Assembly: GCA_024743275.1 (NCBI GenBank) | Contig: JANSWW010000006.1 | Span: 124,001 to 188,000, forward strand | Length of the DNA stretch: 64,000 nt | Direction: 5' to 3' | Source of the DNA: Alphaproteobacteria bacterium | Lineage (GTDB): Bacteria > Pseudomonadota > Alphaproteobacteria > JANSWW01 | Shown here: positions 29,434 to 39,623 of the stretch, in pieces | Layout of the letters: every line of letters starts with the position of its first letter | Position numbering within the stretch: position 1 is the first letter of the stretch | Program-made: the position numbers and the translations under genes | The notes under the pieces: generated by a model | What the model saw: the letters and a program-made list of their open reading frames with translations, nothing else | Databases searched by the model: none | Told to the model about the DNA's origin: nothing

Positions 29434-31395
29434 TCAGAAAAAACTCCCGCCGCCATTCGCCGCGCCGGGCGCCGCCGCCGAACGTCCCCCACCATCCATA
29501 GCGGGGTCTTCAGCGCTGCCCCCCATACGGCCGAGGGCCTCCTTCAACGCCGATAGACGCGCATGATTGGCCTCGCTGGGCTCCGCAATCACCGCCGCCT
29601 TGGCGTCTTCCAATTCGACCAGCATGGACTGGTGCAACCCCCGTCGTAACAGATCTCCCAATGCCAGCCGGGCGGTTTTTTCGTCGCCCGCCGGTGCGGC
29701 ATAGGGATGATCGTGAATGACGTCGGACGAGATAACGCGCCCGATCGCAGAATCCAGTCCGGCATTCCGCAGGCTGGCATGCGCTGCGCGAATATCGGAC
29801 ACCCCCTCGTGAGCTATATGGTTTAGCAGGGCCTCACGTAAAGGTTCAAGTTCGGGATCGGGCAAATTCAGCGCGCTCAGGCCTTCCCAAAACTCGTCCA
29901 CCAGGACCGGGTGATGGAGCATGAGGGCGACCAGCAATTCCTGTTCCCGGCGCGCCTTGGTGCGGGCCACCGATTGCCGGTCGGTGTTGTAGCGCTGCAC
30001 CTGATAGGGATCGACAAAAGCCTCGCCCCGATACCCCTGCCCGCCTCGGCCCGAGCGCGGCACCCAGGGCCGTCGGGGTCCCGCCCCCGCACCGGCCTGA
30101 CCGTCCCGGGGAACGAACCCCAGCAACGCGTCGAGTTGTTCCCGGACCGCTTGGACATAAAGAGCGCGGATGTCTTGATCGACGATCTTCGCCACGCGCT
30201 GCCGCAAACGTTTCTTGAGGTCGGCTTTCCGTTCCGGCGTATCGAGCGGACCGGTTTGTCTTTCGAGGGCGGCGGCCTCCATCTCGACCAACGTCTCGAC
30301 CAGGGGCTTGGCGGCGGCGAGCAGTTCCTCCATCGCCTGGCGCCCCCCCTCCTGGATCAGATCGTCCGGATCCTGGCCCTCCGGCAATCGCACAAATTGG
30401 AGGGACCGGCCGGGCTGGAGCAATGGCAGCGCCCGCTCGGCGGCCCGGGCGGCGGCCCGAAGTCCGGCGGCGTCTCCGTCGAAGCAAAGTAGCGGCTCCG
30501 GGGCCAGCTTCCAGAGCTCCTCCAACTGCTGTTCGGTGAGCGCGGTGCCAAGGGGGGCCACCGCGAACTCGATCCCGGCCTGGGACAGCGCGATCACGTC
30601 CATATAGCCCTCGGCGACGATGATGGCGTCGGCCTTGCGGGCGGCGTCGCGGGCCTGGGCGATGCCGTAGAGCACCCGGCTCTTATCGAAGAGCGGCGTT
30701 TCCGGGCTGTTGAGATATTTCGGCTGGCCGTCTCCCAGAACCCGGCCGCCGAAGCCGATGACCCGGTCGCGCCGGTCGGTGATCGGGAAGATCACCCGGT
30801 CGCGGAAATAGTCTATAGGGGAGCGACCGTCCTCGGCCGGCTTGTGCAGGCCGGCCTCGATCGCCAGGGCCTCGTCGAAGCCTTCCTTTTTCAGGAATTG
30901 GGTGAGCGCCGTGCGGCCGCCGGGGGCATAGCCGAGACGGAAGCGCCGCCTTGTCGTCTGGGTGATCCGCCGCCGGTCGAGATAGGCCCGGGCCTCCGCC
31001 CCGGCGGGGCTGTCGAGCTGGCGCTCGAAATAGCGGCAGGCCGCCTCCAGCACGTCCTGGAGCGAATTGCGGTGCTGCTGGCGTTCCCGCGCCTCCGGCG
31101 ACTCGCGCGGCACCTCGACCCCGGCGAGCCCGGCCAGCGCCTCCACCGCCTCGGGGAAGCTGCGGCCCTCGGTCTCCATGATGAAATCGAACTGGCTGCC
31201 ATGGGCGCCGCAACCGAAGCAGTGATAGAACCCCTTGTCGTCATTCACATAGAAGGACGGGGTCTTTTCGTTGTGAAATGGGCATAAGCCCTTGAATTCA
31301 CGGCCATCTTTCCGAAGGCTGACCTTGCGCGCAACGACCTCCGACACGCGGACGCGGTCGCGCAAAAGATCCAGGAAGTCGGATGAGAAACTCAT
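29434..31395 (-). CDS. dnaG: DNA primase
   Basis: A 653-residue primase that makes RNA primers at the replication fork. The N-terminal CHC2 zinc finger is visible as C38, H41, C59 and C62 (CPFH and CFGC). The TOPRIM core follows (AIIVAEGYMDVIAL, LCFDGDAAG), and the C-terminal helicase-binding domain covers about 520-630. A proline/alanine/glycine-rich linker (about 430-460) separates them. The start MSFSSDFLDLLRDRV is typical. It lies between yqeY and rpoD, a conserved alphaproteobacterial order. Confidence 0.97.
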   Translation of the reverse strand: MSFSSDFLDLLRDRVRVSEVVARKVSLRKDGREFKGLCPFHNEKTPSFYVNDDKGFYHCFGCGAHGSQFDFIMETEGRSFPEAVEALAGLAGVEVPRESPEARERQQHRNSLQDVLEAACRYFERQLDSPAGAEARAYLDRRRITQTTRRRFRLGYAPGGRTALTQFLKKEGFDEALAIEAGLHKPAEDGRSPIDYFRDRVIFPITDRRDRVIGFGGRVLGDGQPKYLNSPETPLFDKSRVLYGIAQARDAARKADAIIVAEGYMDVIALSQAGIEFAVAPLGTALTEQQLEELWKLAPEPLLCFDGDAAGLRAAARAAERALPLLQPGRSLQFVRLPEGQDPDDLIQEGGRQAMEELLAAAKPLVETLVEMEAAALERQTGPLDTPERKADLKKRLRQRVAKIVDQDIRALYVQAVREQLDALLGFVPRDGQAGAGAGPRRPWVPRSGRGGQGYRGEAFVDPYQVQRYNTDRQSVARTKARREQELLVALMLHHPVLVDEFWEGLSALNLPDPELEPLREALLNHIAHEGVSDIRAAHASLRNAGLDSAIGRVISSDVIHDHPYAAPAGDEKTARLALGDLLRRGLHQSMLVELEDAKAAVIAEPSEANHARLSALKEALGRMGGSAEDPAMDGGGRSAAAPGAANGGGSFF

Positions 31396-31455
31396 CCGGC
31401 GATCCTACTCGACTCGGAGAAGAATGAAACGGGATTCAAGCGCGGGTGAAAGGCG

Positions 31456-31908
31456 TCAGGTCAGCCGGGCGCGAACGACCTTGCAGGCGCTGTTAAAATC
31501 CATCTGGCCCGGATACTGGGCACGCAGATGGGCCATCACCTTGGGGATTTCCCGGATGCCGGTGGGGTTCACGGTATCGATGACGCGGTCGACGATGGCC
31601 TTCATTTGGGCCTCGTCCATCTTGCGCGGCAGGAATCGATTGATGATCTCGATCTCCTCGCGCTCCTGCTCGGCCTCGTCGAGCCGGCCGGACTCCTCAT
31701 AGCGCGCGATGGCGTCCTGGCGCTGGCGGACCATCGCCTCCATCATCGAGACCACTTCCTCTTCCCCGATGCCGTCGGAGTTGCCCCGGCTGCGCTCGCA
31801 CACATCCCGGTCGTTCACCGCGGCCAGAATCAGCCGAATGGTGTGAACGGCGCGCTGATCGCCCTCTTCCGACGCCCTTTTCATGGCGTTGTTGAGCAGT
31901 GTTCGCAT
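31456..31908 (-). CDS. GatB/YqeY domain-containing protein
   Basis: A 150-residue cytoplasmic protein of the YqeY family, related to the tail domain of GatB that recognises tRNA. The DGIGEEEVVSMMEAMVRQRQDAI helix pair and the FLPRKMDEAQMKAIV segment are family landmarks. Function in vivo is not settled; a role with amidotransferases or tRNA is assumed. It starts the yqeY-dnaG-rpoD cluster, 60 bp upstream of dnaG, and is divergent from carA. Confidence 0.93.
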   Translation of the reverse strand: MRTLLNNAMKRASEEGDQRAVHTIRLILAAVNDRDVCERSRGNSDGIGEEEVVSMMEAMVRQRQDAIARYEESGRLDEAEQEREEIEIINRFLPRKMDEAQMKAIVDRVIDTVNPTGIREIPKVMAHLRAQYPGQMDFNSACKVVRARLT

Positions 31909-32035
31909 GGTGTTGTGCCCCGTTGATCAGAACCCAGCCGGCCAGCACGCTAACCCAACATCGTGCGGCGGGCAAATACCTTGTAAGGCCCTGTAGAGCC
32001 TTGACTTTTCTCGAAATTTTCTTTCTTCGCCGGAC

Positions 32036-32064
32036 TTGACCCGCTGGCGCTACTGCCTTAGAAC
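32036..32064 (+). promoter_or_regulatory. Putative sigma-70 promoter of carAB
   Basis: TTGACC at 32036-32041 and TAGAAC at 32059-32064, spaced 17 bp, in the 249-bp divergent spacer between yqeY and carA. It would give a leader of roughly 95 bases to the carA ATG at 32167. I see no obvious arginine- or pyrimidine-responsive leader structure. Confidence 0.45.
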
Positions 32065-32166
32065 GCGGCAATTTTGCGGTTCCGGACGGTTGGCGGGGAG
32101 CTAAAGCAATCCATCTTCCAACGCAAATGCGGAATCTGCGACCCGGCTATGCCCTGAGTGTGCTTC

Positions 32167-33339
32167 ATGACGAATGACATTGAATTCCCCCCGCCCAAGC
32201 CAGGAGCGACGGCGGTGCTTTTGCTCGCCGACGGAACGGTATTCTGGGGCAAGGGGTTCGGCGCGGCCCGCCACACGGTCGGCGAGATCGTCTTCAATAC
32301 CTCGATGACCGGCTATCAGGAGATCATGACCGACCCGAGCTATGCCGGCCAGGTCATCGCCTTCACCTTCCCGCATATCGGCAATGTCGGGGCCAACAGC
32401 TTCGATATCGAGACCACGACCCCGCCCTCGCGCGGGATGATCGTCCGCGCGGATGTCACCGACCCGTCGAACTACCGGTCGATCCAGCATCTCGACGACT
32501 GGATGAAGTCGCATGATCTTCCGGGCCTATCCGGGATCGACACGCGGGCCCTGACGCGGCGGATCCGCGACGGCGGCGCGCCGACCGGGGTCATCGCCCA
32601 TGCGCCCGACGGCGTCTTCGACCTCCCCGCCCTCCTGTCCGAGGCGAAGGCCTGGCCGGGTCTGGAAGGCATGGACCTCGCCAAGGAGGTCACCACCCGC
32701 CAAACCTACAAATGGAACGAGACCCTGTGGTCCTTCGACCAGATGGGCTACGGCACCATGGAGACGCCGCGCCGCAAGATCGTCGCCGTCGACTTCGGCG
32801 CGAAGCGGAATATCCTGCGCAATCTCGCCCGCCTCGACGCGGAGGTGACGGTGGTGCCCGCCACGGCCACCGCCGAGGAAATCCTCGGCCATGCCCCGGA
32901 CGGCATTTTCCTGGCCAACGGCCCGGGCGATCCGGCGGCGACCGGGAAATACGCCGTCCCCATGGTCCGGGCCCTGATCGACAGCGGCAAGCCGATCTTC
33001 GGCATCTGCCTCGGCCACCAAATCCTCTGTCTCGCCCTGGGCGGCAAGACCGAAAAAATGCATATGGGCCACCGGGGCGCCAACCATCCGGTTAAGGACC
33101 TGACCACCGGCAAGGTGGAGATCACCAGCCAGAATCACGGCTTCGTCGTCATCGGCGACAGTCTGCCCGACGATGTCGAGGTGACGCATGTCTCGCTGTT
33201 CGACAAGTCCGTCGAGGGTTTCCGCCACACGTCCAAGCCGATCTTCGCCGTGCAGTACCATCCGGAAGCCAGCCCCGGCCCGGAGGACAGCCACTATCTC
33301 TTCGACCGTTTCGCGGACCTGATTGGACAACATGCCTAA
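32167..33339 (+). CDS. carA: Carbamoyl-phosphate synthase small chain
   Basis: A 390-residue glutaminase subunit that feeds ammonia from glutamine to CarB for carbamoyl phosphate, used in arginine and pyrimidine synthesis. The N-terminal domain has [17 protein letters not shown] and [19 protein letters not shown]; the class I amidotransferase domain has the nucleophile C281 in GICLGHQ and the HPE motif in [13 protein letters not shown]. The ATG at 32167 starts just before the conserved fold; a GTG at 32158 is possible. Its last 8 bases overlap carB. Confidence 0.97.
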   Translation: MTNDIEFPPPKPGATAVLLLADGTVFWGKGFGAARHTVGEIVFNTSMTGYQEIMTDPSYAGQVIAFTFPHIGNVGANSFDIETTTPPSRGMIVRADVTDPSNYRSIQHLDDWMKSHDLPGLSGIDTRALTRRIRDGGAPTGVIAHAPDGVFDLPALLSEAKAWPGLEGMDLAKEVTTRQTYKWNETLWSFDQMGYGTMETPRRKIVAVDFGAKRNILRNLARLDAEVTVVPATATAEEILGHAPDGIFLANGPGDPAATGKYAVPMVRALIDSGKPIFGICLGHQILCLALGGKTEKMHMGHRGANHPVKDLTTGKVEITSQNHGFVVIGDSLPDDVEVTHVSLFDKSVEGFRHTSKPIFAVQYHPEASPGPEDSHYLFDRFADLIGQHA

Positions 33340-36300
33340 ACGCACCGACATCAACTCCATCCTCCTCATCGGTGCCGGCCCGATCATCATCGGCCAGGCC
33401 TGCGAGTTCGACTATTCCGGCACGCAGGCGATCAAGGCGCTGAAGGAAGAGGGCTACCGGGTCATCCTGGTGAACTCCAACCCGGCCACGATCATGACCG
33501 ACCCGAGCATGGCCGACGCCACCTATGTGGAGCCGATCACGCCGGCGCTGGTCACCCGGATCATCGAAAAGGAGCGCCCGGACGCGCTGCTGCCGACCAT
33601 GGGCGGGCAAACGGCGCTCAACACGGCCATGGCCCTGGCCAAGGACGGCACGCTGGAGAAGCATGGCGTCGAGCTGATCGGCGCCAATCTCCGCGCCATC
33701 GAGACGGCCGAGGACCGGCGCCTGTTCCAGGACGCCATGCACAAGATCGGGCTCGACACGCCGCGCAGCAAGATCTGCCATACCCTGGAGGAGGCCGAGG
33801 AAGCGCTGACTTTCGTCGGGCTGCCGGCGATCATCCGGCCGTCCTTCACCATGGGCGGCACCGGCGGAGGCATCGCCTATAACCGCGAGGAATACGAGAC
33901 CATCATCCAATCGGGTCTGCGCGCCTCGCCGACCACGGAAGTGCTGGTCGAGGAGTCGGTGCTTGGCTGGAAGGAATACGAGATGGAGGTGGTCCGCGAC
34001 CGGGCCGACAACTGCATCATCGTCTGTTCGATCGAAAACATCGATCCGATGGGCATCCACACCGGCGACAGTGTGACCGTCGCCCCGGCCCTGACGCTGA
34101 CCGACAAGGAATATCAGCGGATGCGGAACGGCTCGATCGCCTGCCTGCGCGAGATCGGGGTCGACACCGGCGGATCCAACGTGCAGTTCGCGATCAATCC
34201 GGAGACCGGGCGAATGATCGTCATCGAGATGAACCCGCGGGTCTCTCGGTCTTCGGCGCTGGCCTCCAAGGCGACGGGCTTCCCGATCGCCAAGGTGGCC
34301 GCCAAGCTGGCCGTCGGCTACACCCTCGACGAGATCGACAACGACATCACCGGGGTGACACCGGCCAGCTTCGAGCCGACCATCGATTATGTCGTCACCA
34401 AGATGCCGCGCTTCACCTTCGAGAAGTTCCCCGGCGCCGACGCCCGCCTGACCACCTCAATGAAGTCGGTCGGCGAAGCGATGTCCATCGGCCGAACCTT
34501 CCAGGAGTCCCTGCAGAAGGCCCTGCGCTCGATGGAGACCGGCCTCGATGGGCTGGACGAGGTCCCGCTCGCCGGCGCCGATCCCGAAGCGCCCGACGCC
34601 GCCCGGATGATGGCCGATCTCACCGCCCCGCTGGCCGACCGGCTGTTGAAGGTGGCCCAGGCCTTCCGTGCCGGTCTCACTGTCGAGCAGATCTTCGGCG
34701 CGACCCAGATCGATCCCTGGTTCCTGCGCCAGATCAAGGGGCTCGTCGATGCGGAGGAGGCGATCCGCGCCGCCGGCCTGCCGGAAGACAAGATCGGCTT
34801 TACGCGGCTGAAGGCCATGGGGTTCTCGGATGCCCGTCTCGGGACGCTGGCGGGCCTGCCGGAAGAAGCGGTGGCGACCCAGCGGCGCCTGCTCGGCGTC
34901 CATCCGGTCTACAAGCGGATCGACACCTGCGCCGCCGAATTCGCCAGCGAGACGCCCTACCTCTATTCGACCTATGAAGGCGACGGGGATGCGGCCGAGA
35001 ACGAGGCCGCCGTCACCGACCGCGAGAAGGTGATGATCCTCGGCGGCGGACCGAACCGTATCGGCCAGGGCATCGAGTTCGACTATTGCTGCGTCCATGC
35101 GGTCTTCGCCCTGTCGGAGGCCGGCTACGAGACCATCATGGTCAACTGCAATCCGGAGACCGTGTCGACCGACTACGACACCGCTGACCGGCTCTATTTC
35201 GAACCGCTGACCGGCGAGGACGTGATCGAGATCGCCCGCACAGAGCAGGCCAAGGGGACGCTGAAGGGCGTCATCGTCCAGTTCGGCGGCCAGACCCCGC
35301 TGAAGCTCGCCCATGCGCTTGAGCAGGCGAAGATCCCGATCCTCGGCACGCCGGTCGATGCCATCGACCTGGCGGAAGACCGTAAACGCTTCCAGGGCCT
35401 GTTGCAGAGACTCGGCCTGAAGCAGCCGGAGAACGGCACCGCCTATACCGGCGAGGAAGCCGAACGGATCGCCGGTGAAATCGGCTATCCGCTGGTTATC
35501 CGTCCGTCCTATGTGCTCGGCGGCCGGGCCATGGAGATCGTTCACGAACCCGCCCAGTTGAAGCGCTATATCGCCAACGCGGTGACCGTTTCCGGTAAGA
35601 ACCCGGTTCTGCTCGACCACTTCCTGACCCACGCCATCGAGGTCGACGTGGACGCGCTGTCCGATGGCGAGGCGGTCTTCACCGCCGGGATCATGGAGCA
35701 TATCGAGGAAGCGGGAATCCATTCCGGCGACAGCGCCTGTTCGCTGCCGACCCGCTCGCTTGACGACGCGACCCTTGAGGAAATCCGCAAACAGACCGAG
35801 GCCCTGGCCAATGGCTTGGGCGTCGTCGGCCTGATGAACGTGCAGTTCGCGGTAAAGGGCGACGAGATCTACATCCTGGAGGTCAATCCGAGGGCGAGCC
35901 GGACCGTGCCCTTCGTCGCCAAGGCGACCGGCAATCCGATCGCCAAGATCGCCGCCAGACTGATGGCGGGCGAAAAGCTGTCCGACTTCACCGTCAACGA
36001 TGGCCCAATGGACCATGTGGCGGTCAAGGAGGCGGTGTTCCCGTTCAACCGGTTCCCGGGCGTCGACATCATCCTGGGCCCGGAGATGAAATCCACCGGC
36101 GAGGTGATGGGCATCGACAAGTCCTTCGAGATCGCCTTCGCCAAGTCCCAGCTCGGCGCCGGCGTGACGCTTCCGACCAGCGGTAACATCTTCATCTCGG
36201 TCAAGGATGCGGACAAGGCGGAGGCCCTGCGTCTCGCGCGGATCCTGGAGGATATCGGCTTCTCGATCATGGCGACCGACGGTACCGCGACCCACCTGCG

Positions 36301-36583
36301 GCAGGCGGGGATCGACGCGCACCGGGTCAAAAAGGTTCTGGAAGGCCGCCCGTCCATCGTCGACAATATGCTCTCCGGTCATGTCGATCTCGTGTTCAAC
36401 ACAACCGAGGGCGCCCAGGCGATCGCGGATAGTTTCAGCTTGCGCCGAACCGCGCTCAGTCACAATATTCCGTACTACACGACGATCGAGGGTGCGCGCG
36501 TGGCGGTCGAGGCGATCCAATCGCTGCGCGGCGGGGCGCTCGACGTGGCGCCGTTGCAGGACTACGTCAGCAGCAGCTTCTGA
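33332..36583 (+). CDS. carB: Carbamoyl-phosphate synthase large chain
   Basis: A 1083-residue enzyme with the full duplicated architecture: two ATP-grasp halves ([24 protein letters not shown] and [23 protein letters not shown]), an oligomerisation segment between them and a C-terminal MGS-like regulatory domain with the ISVKDADK and [16 protein letters not shown] strands. It uses two ATP to make carbamoyl phosphate. The ATG at 33332 lies inside the carA end, overlapping by 8 bp, so the two are translationally coupled. Length is normal. Confidence 0.98.
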   Translation: MPKRTDINSILLIGAGPIIIGQACEFDYSGTQAIKALKEEGYRVILVNSNPATIMTDPSMADATYVEPITPALVTRIIEKERPDALLPTMGGQTALNTAMALAKDGTLEKHGVELIGANLRAIETAEDRRLFQDAMHKIGLDTPRSKICHTLEEAEEALTFVGLPAIIRPSFTMGGTGGGIAYNREEYETIIQSGLRASPTTEVLVEESVLGWKEYEMEVVRDRADNCIIVCSIENIDPMGIHTGDSVTVAPALTLTDKEYQRMRNGSIACLREIGVDTGGSNVQFAINPETGRMIVIEMNPRVSRSSALASKATGFPIAKVAAKLAVGYTLDEIDNDITGVTPASFEPTIDYVVTKMPRFTFEKFPGADARLTTSMKSVGEAMSIGRTFQESLQKALRSMETGLDGLDEVPLAGADPEAPDAARMMADLTAPLADRLLKVAQAFRAGLTVEQIFGATQIDPWFLRQIKGLVDAEEAIRAAGLPEDKIGFTRLKAMGFSDARLGTLAGLPEEAVATQRRLLGVHPVYKRIDTCAAEFASETPYLYSTYEGDGDAAENEAAVTDREKVMILGGGPNRIGQGIEFDYCCVHAVFALSEAGYETIMVNCNPETVSTDYDTADRLYFEPLTGEDVIEIARTEQAKGTLKGVIVQFGGQTPLKLAHALEQAKIPILGTPVDAIDLAEDRKRFQGLLQRLGLKQPENGTAYTGEEAERIAGEIGYPLVIRPSYVLGGRAMEIVHEPAQLKRYIANAVTVSGKNPVLLDHFLTHAIEVDVDALSDGEAVFTAGIMEHIEEAGIHSGDSACSLPTRSLDDATLEEIRKQTEALANGLGVVGLMNVQFAVKGDEIYILEVNPRASRTVPFVAKATGNPIAKIAARLMAGEKLSDFTVNDGPMDHVAVKEAVFPFNRFPGVDIILGPEMKSTGEVMGIDKSFEIAFAKSQLGAGVTLPTSGNIFISVKDADKAEALRLARILEDIGFSIMATDGTATHLRQAGIDAHRVKKVLEGRPSIVDNMLSGHVDLVFNTTEGAQAIADSFSLRRTALSHNIPYYTTIEGARVAVEAIQSLRGGALDVAPLQDYVSSSF

Positions 36584-36707
36584 TCCGACTTCATAGGCAA
36601 GCTTGCACGCGTTGCCCGGTCTCGACGCGGGAACGGTTGCAATTTTATGAAATAGCCCGTCAAAATCGGGAGCAGAGAAGAACCTTAGAAGGGATACCAA
36701 GGGAACA

Positions 36708-37181
36708 ATGGAAAAGATCCCAATGACCGAAGGCGGGTTCAACCGCCTGGAAGCCGAATTGAAGCAGCTTCGCACCCATGACCGCCCGGCGGTCATCCAG
36801 GCGATTGCCGAAGCGCGCGAACATGGCGATCTATCGGAGAACGCCGAGTATCATGCGGCCCGCGAACGCCAGAGCTTTATCGAGGGCCGGATCGCGGAAC
36901 TCGAGGACAAACTCTCCCGGGCGGAGGTCATCGACCCGGCGAAACTGAGCGGCGACAAGGTCACCTTCGGCACCACGGTCACGTTGGCCGACGAGGAAAC
37001 CGACGAGGAGACCACCTACACTCTGGTCGGTCCCGACGAGAGCGACATCAAGAAGGGTCTGGTCTCGATCACGGCGCCGCTGGCCCGCGCGATCATCGGC
37101 AAGGCGGTCGGCGACGCGGTCGAGGTGCCGGCGCCCGGCGGTGCCCGCGGCTACGAGATCGTTTCGATCGAGGTGCGCTAA
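36708..37181 (+). CDS. greA: Transcription elongation factor GreA
   Basis: A 157-residue factor that inserts a coiled coil into the RNA polymerase secondary channel and triggers cleavage of backtracked RNA. The N-terminal coiled coil carries the acidic tip ([16 protein letters not shown]) and the C-terminal FKBP-like domain has [22 protein letters not shown] sequence ([19 protein letters not shown]). It follows carB by 124 bp on the same strand, a common alphaproteobacterial order, and probably has its own promoter in the AT-rich part near 36640. Confidence 0.97.
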   Translation: MEKIPMTEGGFNRLEAELKQLRTHDRPAVIQAIAEAREHGDLSENAEYHAARERQSFIEGRIAELEDKLSRAEVIDPAKLSGDKVTFGTTVTLADEETDEETTYTLVGPDESDIKKGLVSITAPLARAIIGKAVGDAVEVPAPGGARGYEIVSIEVR

Positions 37182-37200
37182 GCCGCCTTCTCTCTCCGCG

Positions 37201-38085
37201 CTATTCAGCCTCCTTGGCCTGCGCCTTGAGCCAGGCGACGAAGGCGGCGACGGGCGGTCGCAATGGCCTTTGCGGATGGACGATGTAGAAGCCGAAATCG
37301 GGCGAGCAGCGGTCCGGCATCACCTGCATGAGCTTGCCTTGGTCTATCAAGTCCTGAAACGGAGCACGCGCAATGATCGCGACACCGTGCCCCTCGACCA
37401 CAGCCTCCCGTATCATCCCGGGCGGCAATGTGGTGATGTCCGCCTTGTCGAGAACGGTGATGCCCCGGGCGGCCAGCCATTCCGGCCAATAGGGCGCGCC
37501 CTCGGTCTCGATCCAAGGTAGGTCGAAAAGATCACAGGCCTCACTTACGCATTTCCCCTGAAGCAAGGCTGGAGCGGCCACGAGAACCGTCTCCGTCAAA
37601 ACCAGCGGATGCACCGTCATCCCCGGCCAGTTGCCCTCACCACATCGAATCGCGAGGTCCATCTCCCCGTTGTCGAGATCAACCACATCGATCGACGGAT
37701 GGATGACCAGTTCCGTTCCCGGATGAGCCTGTCGGAAAGCGCGAAGCCGCGGCATCAGCCAACCGCTGGCGAAGGTCGGCGTTGTGGTGACCGAGACCGG
37801 CTTGTCGCGGCTCCGCTCCTCGACCTCCCGCACCGCCGCGCAGATCGCGACCATCGCCTCGGAGAACTTGTGGGCCAGGGTCTCTCCCTCGGGCGTCAGC
37901 TTCAAGCCCCGGCCGTCCCGAACCATGAGCGCAACACCAAGCCGTTCCTCCAGGGCGCGGACCTGTTGGGCCACCGCCGCGTGGGTCACGTTGAGCTCCC
38001 GCCCCGCCGCCGAGAACCCACCGGTGCGCGCCGCCGCCTCATAGGCACGGACCATCGACAGCGGAGGTAGATCGGACCAGTTCAT
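37201..38085 (-). CDS. LysR-family regulator (GcvA-like)
   Basis: A 294-residue LysR-type regulator. Residues about 8-65 form the helix-turn-helix (LSMVRAYEAAARTGGFSAAGRELNVTHAAVAQQVRALEERLG), and the start LPPLSMVRAYEAAAR is the GcvA-type variant. The C-terminal half is a periplasmic-binding-like effector domain. It is divergent from a small reading frame and a tautomerase gene, with about 100 bp between, so the tautomerase is the probable target. Effector unknown. Confidence 0.92.
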   Translation of the reverse strand: MNWSDLPPLSMVRAYEAAARTGGFSAAGRELNVTHAAVAQQVRALEERLGVALMVRDGRGLKLTPEGETLAHKFSEAMVAICAAVREVEERSRDKPVSVTTTPTFASGWLMPRLRAFRQAHPGTELVIHPSIDVVDLDNGEMDLAIRCGEGNWPGMTVHPLVLTETVLVAAPALLQGKCVSEACDLFDLPWIETEGAPYWPEWLAARGITVLDKADITTLPPGMIREAVVEGHGVAIIARAPFQDLIDQGKLMQVMPDRCSPDFGFYIVHPQRPLRPPVAAFVAWLKAQAKEAE

Positions 38086-38185
38086 CTGTAATCCCAGCTA
38101 ACAGTATTGCGAGAATCGCTGAGTCGGTATTCCGGCTACAAAGCCCTAAATTCCTCTTAGTGACCTTAGCCAAGAGGACCGAACG

Positions 38186-38365
38186 ATGATAGAGCTTCTT
38201 TCATACAGCCTGATGACCGCCGTCGGATACCGTCCGGAGCAGCGCATGTTCACGCACGATAAGGCGGCCCGTCACCGGATGGACATCACGCCGGACAACG
38301 CCCCGCGCCTGGAGGGGTCCGGCACAGGCACCCGCCCCTTGCGCCGGAGCGAAAAACGGGTCTGA
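38186..38365 (+). CDS. Possible small protein of 59 residues
   Basis: An ATG at 38186 is preceded by AAGAGGA with 7-base spacing, a good ribosome site, and opens a 59-codon frame beginning MIELLSYSLMTAVGYRPEQR and ending RRSEKRV. It contains no recognisable domain, is basic at the C-terminus and lies 100 bp from the divergent LysR gene, ahead of the tautomerase gene on the same strand. Either it is a real small protein of that operon or the leader of its message. No homologue comes to mind. Confidence 0.35.
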   Translation: MIELLSYSLMTAVGYRPEQRMFTHDKAARHRMDITPDNAPRLEGSGTGTRPLRRSEKRV

Positions 38366-38525
38366 GGTCAGAAGACCGGGCCAAAAGCGTCGCGCGGGGA
38401 GCACCTGTTTCTCCTCGCGCGAAGGTTTTCCCAAAGGCGTTCCTCCCAATCTACCGTCAGGTTGTCTTCCACCGACCTTGTTTCTCATTTTCCGGAAGAA
38501 CGAACGCAATCGAGAGGAAGACTCC

Positions 38526-38915
38526 GTGCCCTTCAACAAGCTCCATGTCCCTCACGATCTCCCCGCCGAGACCTGCCACGCCATCAACGATCTTCTACAC
38601 GACAGCCTGGTCGAAACCTGCGCCGTCAATCCCGATGATTACTTCTGCCTCGTCGCGCGATATCCGACGGACGACATGATTCTGCATCCCAATTTCATGG
38701 GGGGACGGGACCCGAAAGCCACGCTGATCATCGAGATCGCCCTGCTCAAAGGGCGCTCGGACGCGCAGAAGGAAGCCCTCGATAAGGATGTACGCAGGCG
38801 CCTTCGGGAGATCGATTTTCCGCCCGAGAACTCGATCATGTTCCTGATCGAGAACAAGCCGATCGACTGGTCCTTCAGCGCGGCTGGATCGGTGAAATCC
38901 GTTTTGGGTCTTTGA
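38526..38915 (+). CDS. Tautomerase-family protein (YrdN/cis-CaaD-like)
   Basis: A 129-residue member of the tautomerase superfamily, which uses an N-terminal proline as catalytic base. I chose the GTG at 38526: GAGAGGAAG precedes it, and after methionine removal the protein would start with proline (PFNKLHVP), as the family requires. An upstream ATG at 38478 in frame would bury that proline. The end ENKPIDWSFSAAG matches the longer, fused-repeat tautomerases. Substrate unknown; the family acts on 2-oxo acids and haloacrylates. Probably regulated by the LysR gene upstream. Confidence 0.85.
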   Translation: MPFNKLHVPHDLPAETCHAINDLLHDSLVETCAVNPDDYFCLVARYPTDDMILHPNFMGGRDPKATLIIEIALLKGRSDAQKEALDKDVRRRLREIDFPPENSIMFLIENKPIDWSFSAAGSVKSVLGL

Positions 38916-38942
38916 TCCCGCGACTTATGCCAGGCGGGCGGC

Positions 38943-39431
38943 CTATTCGTCGGCCGCCTGGACATCGATCGGGACGCCGGGCTTGTGTTTCGCCGTTTGC
39001 AGCACCATCATCGACTTCACATGGCTGACATTGGGCGCAGCCGTCAGCTTATCGTCGACGAAACGCTGATACTGGTCCCAGTTATGGGCGACGATCTTCA
39101 ACAGAAAATCCGCCTCGCCGGCCAGCATGTAGCATTCACGCACCTCGTCCCACTCATTGACCAGGTCTTCGAAGGCGACGAGATCGGCCTTCGCCTGGCT
39201 GTTGAGCCCGACCAGGGCCTGAACCGTCACCTCGTAGCCCAGGAGATGGGGATTGAGGCTGGCGTGATATCCATTGATGAAGCCCGCCTCCTCCAAGGCC
39301 CGCACCCGGCGCAGGCACGGCGGCGCGGAGATACCGGCACGACGGGCCAAATCCACATTGGTGATGCGGCCGTCTTCCTGTAGATCATGCAGGATTCGCC
39401 GGTCGATCCGGTCTAGTTTAATGCGCCGCAT
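38943..39431 (-). CDS. Lrp/AsnC-family regulator
   Basis: A 162-residue feast/famine regulator. The helix-turn-helix is DRIDRRILHDLQEDGRITNVDLARRAGISAPPCLRRVRALEE, split at its usual turn, and the ligand-binding RAM domain follows (ALVGLNSQA, VRECYMLAGEADFLLKIVA). The family senses amino acids. It is convergent with the tautomerase and divergent from the ELM1-like gene across 192 bp of AT-rich sequence, typical of an autoregulated Lrp promoter. Confidence 0.93.
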   Translation of the reverse strand: MRRIKLDRIDRRILHDLQEDGRITNVDLARRAGISAPPCLRRVRALEEAGFINGYHASLNPHLLGYEVTVQALVGLNSQAKADLVAFEDLVNEWDEVRECYMLAGEADFLLKIVAHNWDQYQRFVDDKLTAAPNVSHVKSMMVLQTAKHKPGVPIDVQAADE

Positions 39432-39623
39432 GGGATTTCCCCCTCAAAGGATAACGATTGGCCTTGGTGTGCCGGTGCGGGTTTCCGGTTGCCGCTTGAT
39501 ATAGGGCGGCCATGCGCGTTGAGCAATTATATTACAGAAAAAAACAGATGTGCATTATGATCAAGCAGCGTTGGAGAATCTCGTGAAAGGAAGTGTCCTT
39601 TCGTCTATTCGGCGGAAAAGCCG

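Noticed and set aside
34457..36796. A 779-codon frame antisense to carB.
   Set aside because: Same cause: codon structure of carB keeps the opposite strand open. No start signal or motif.
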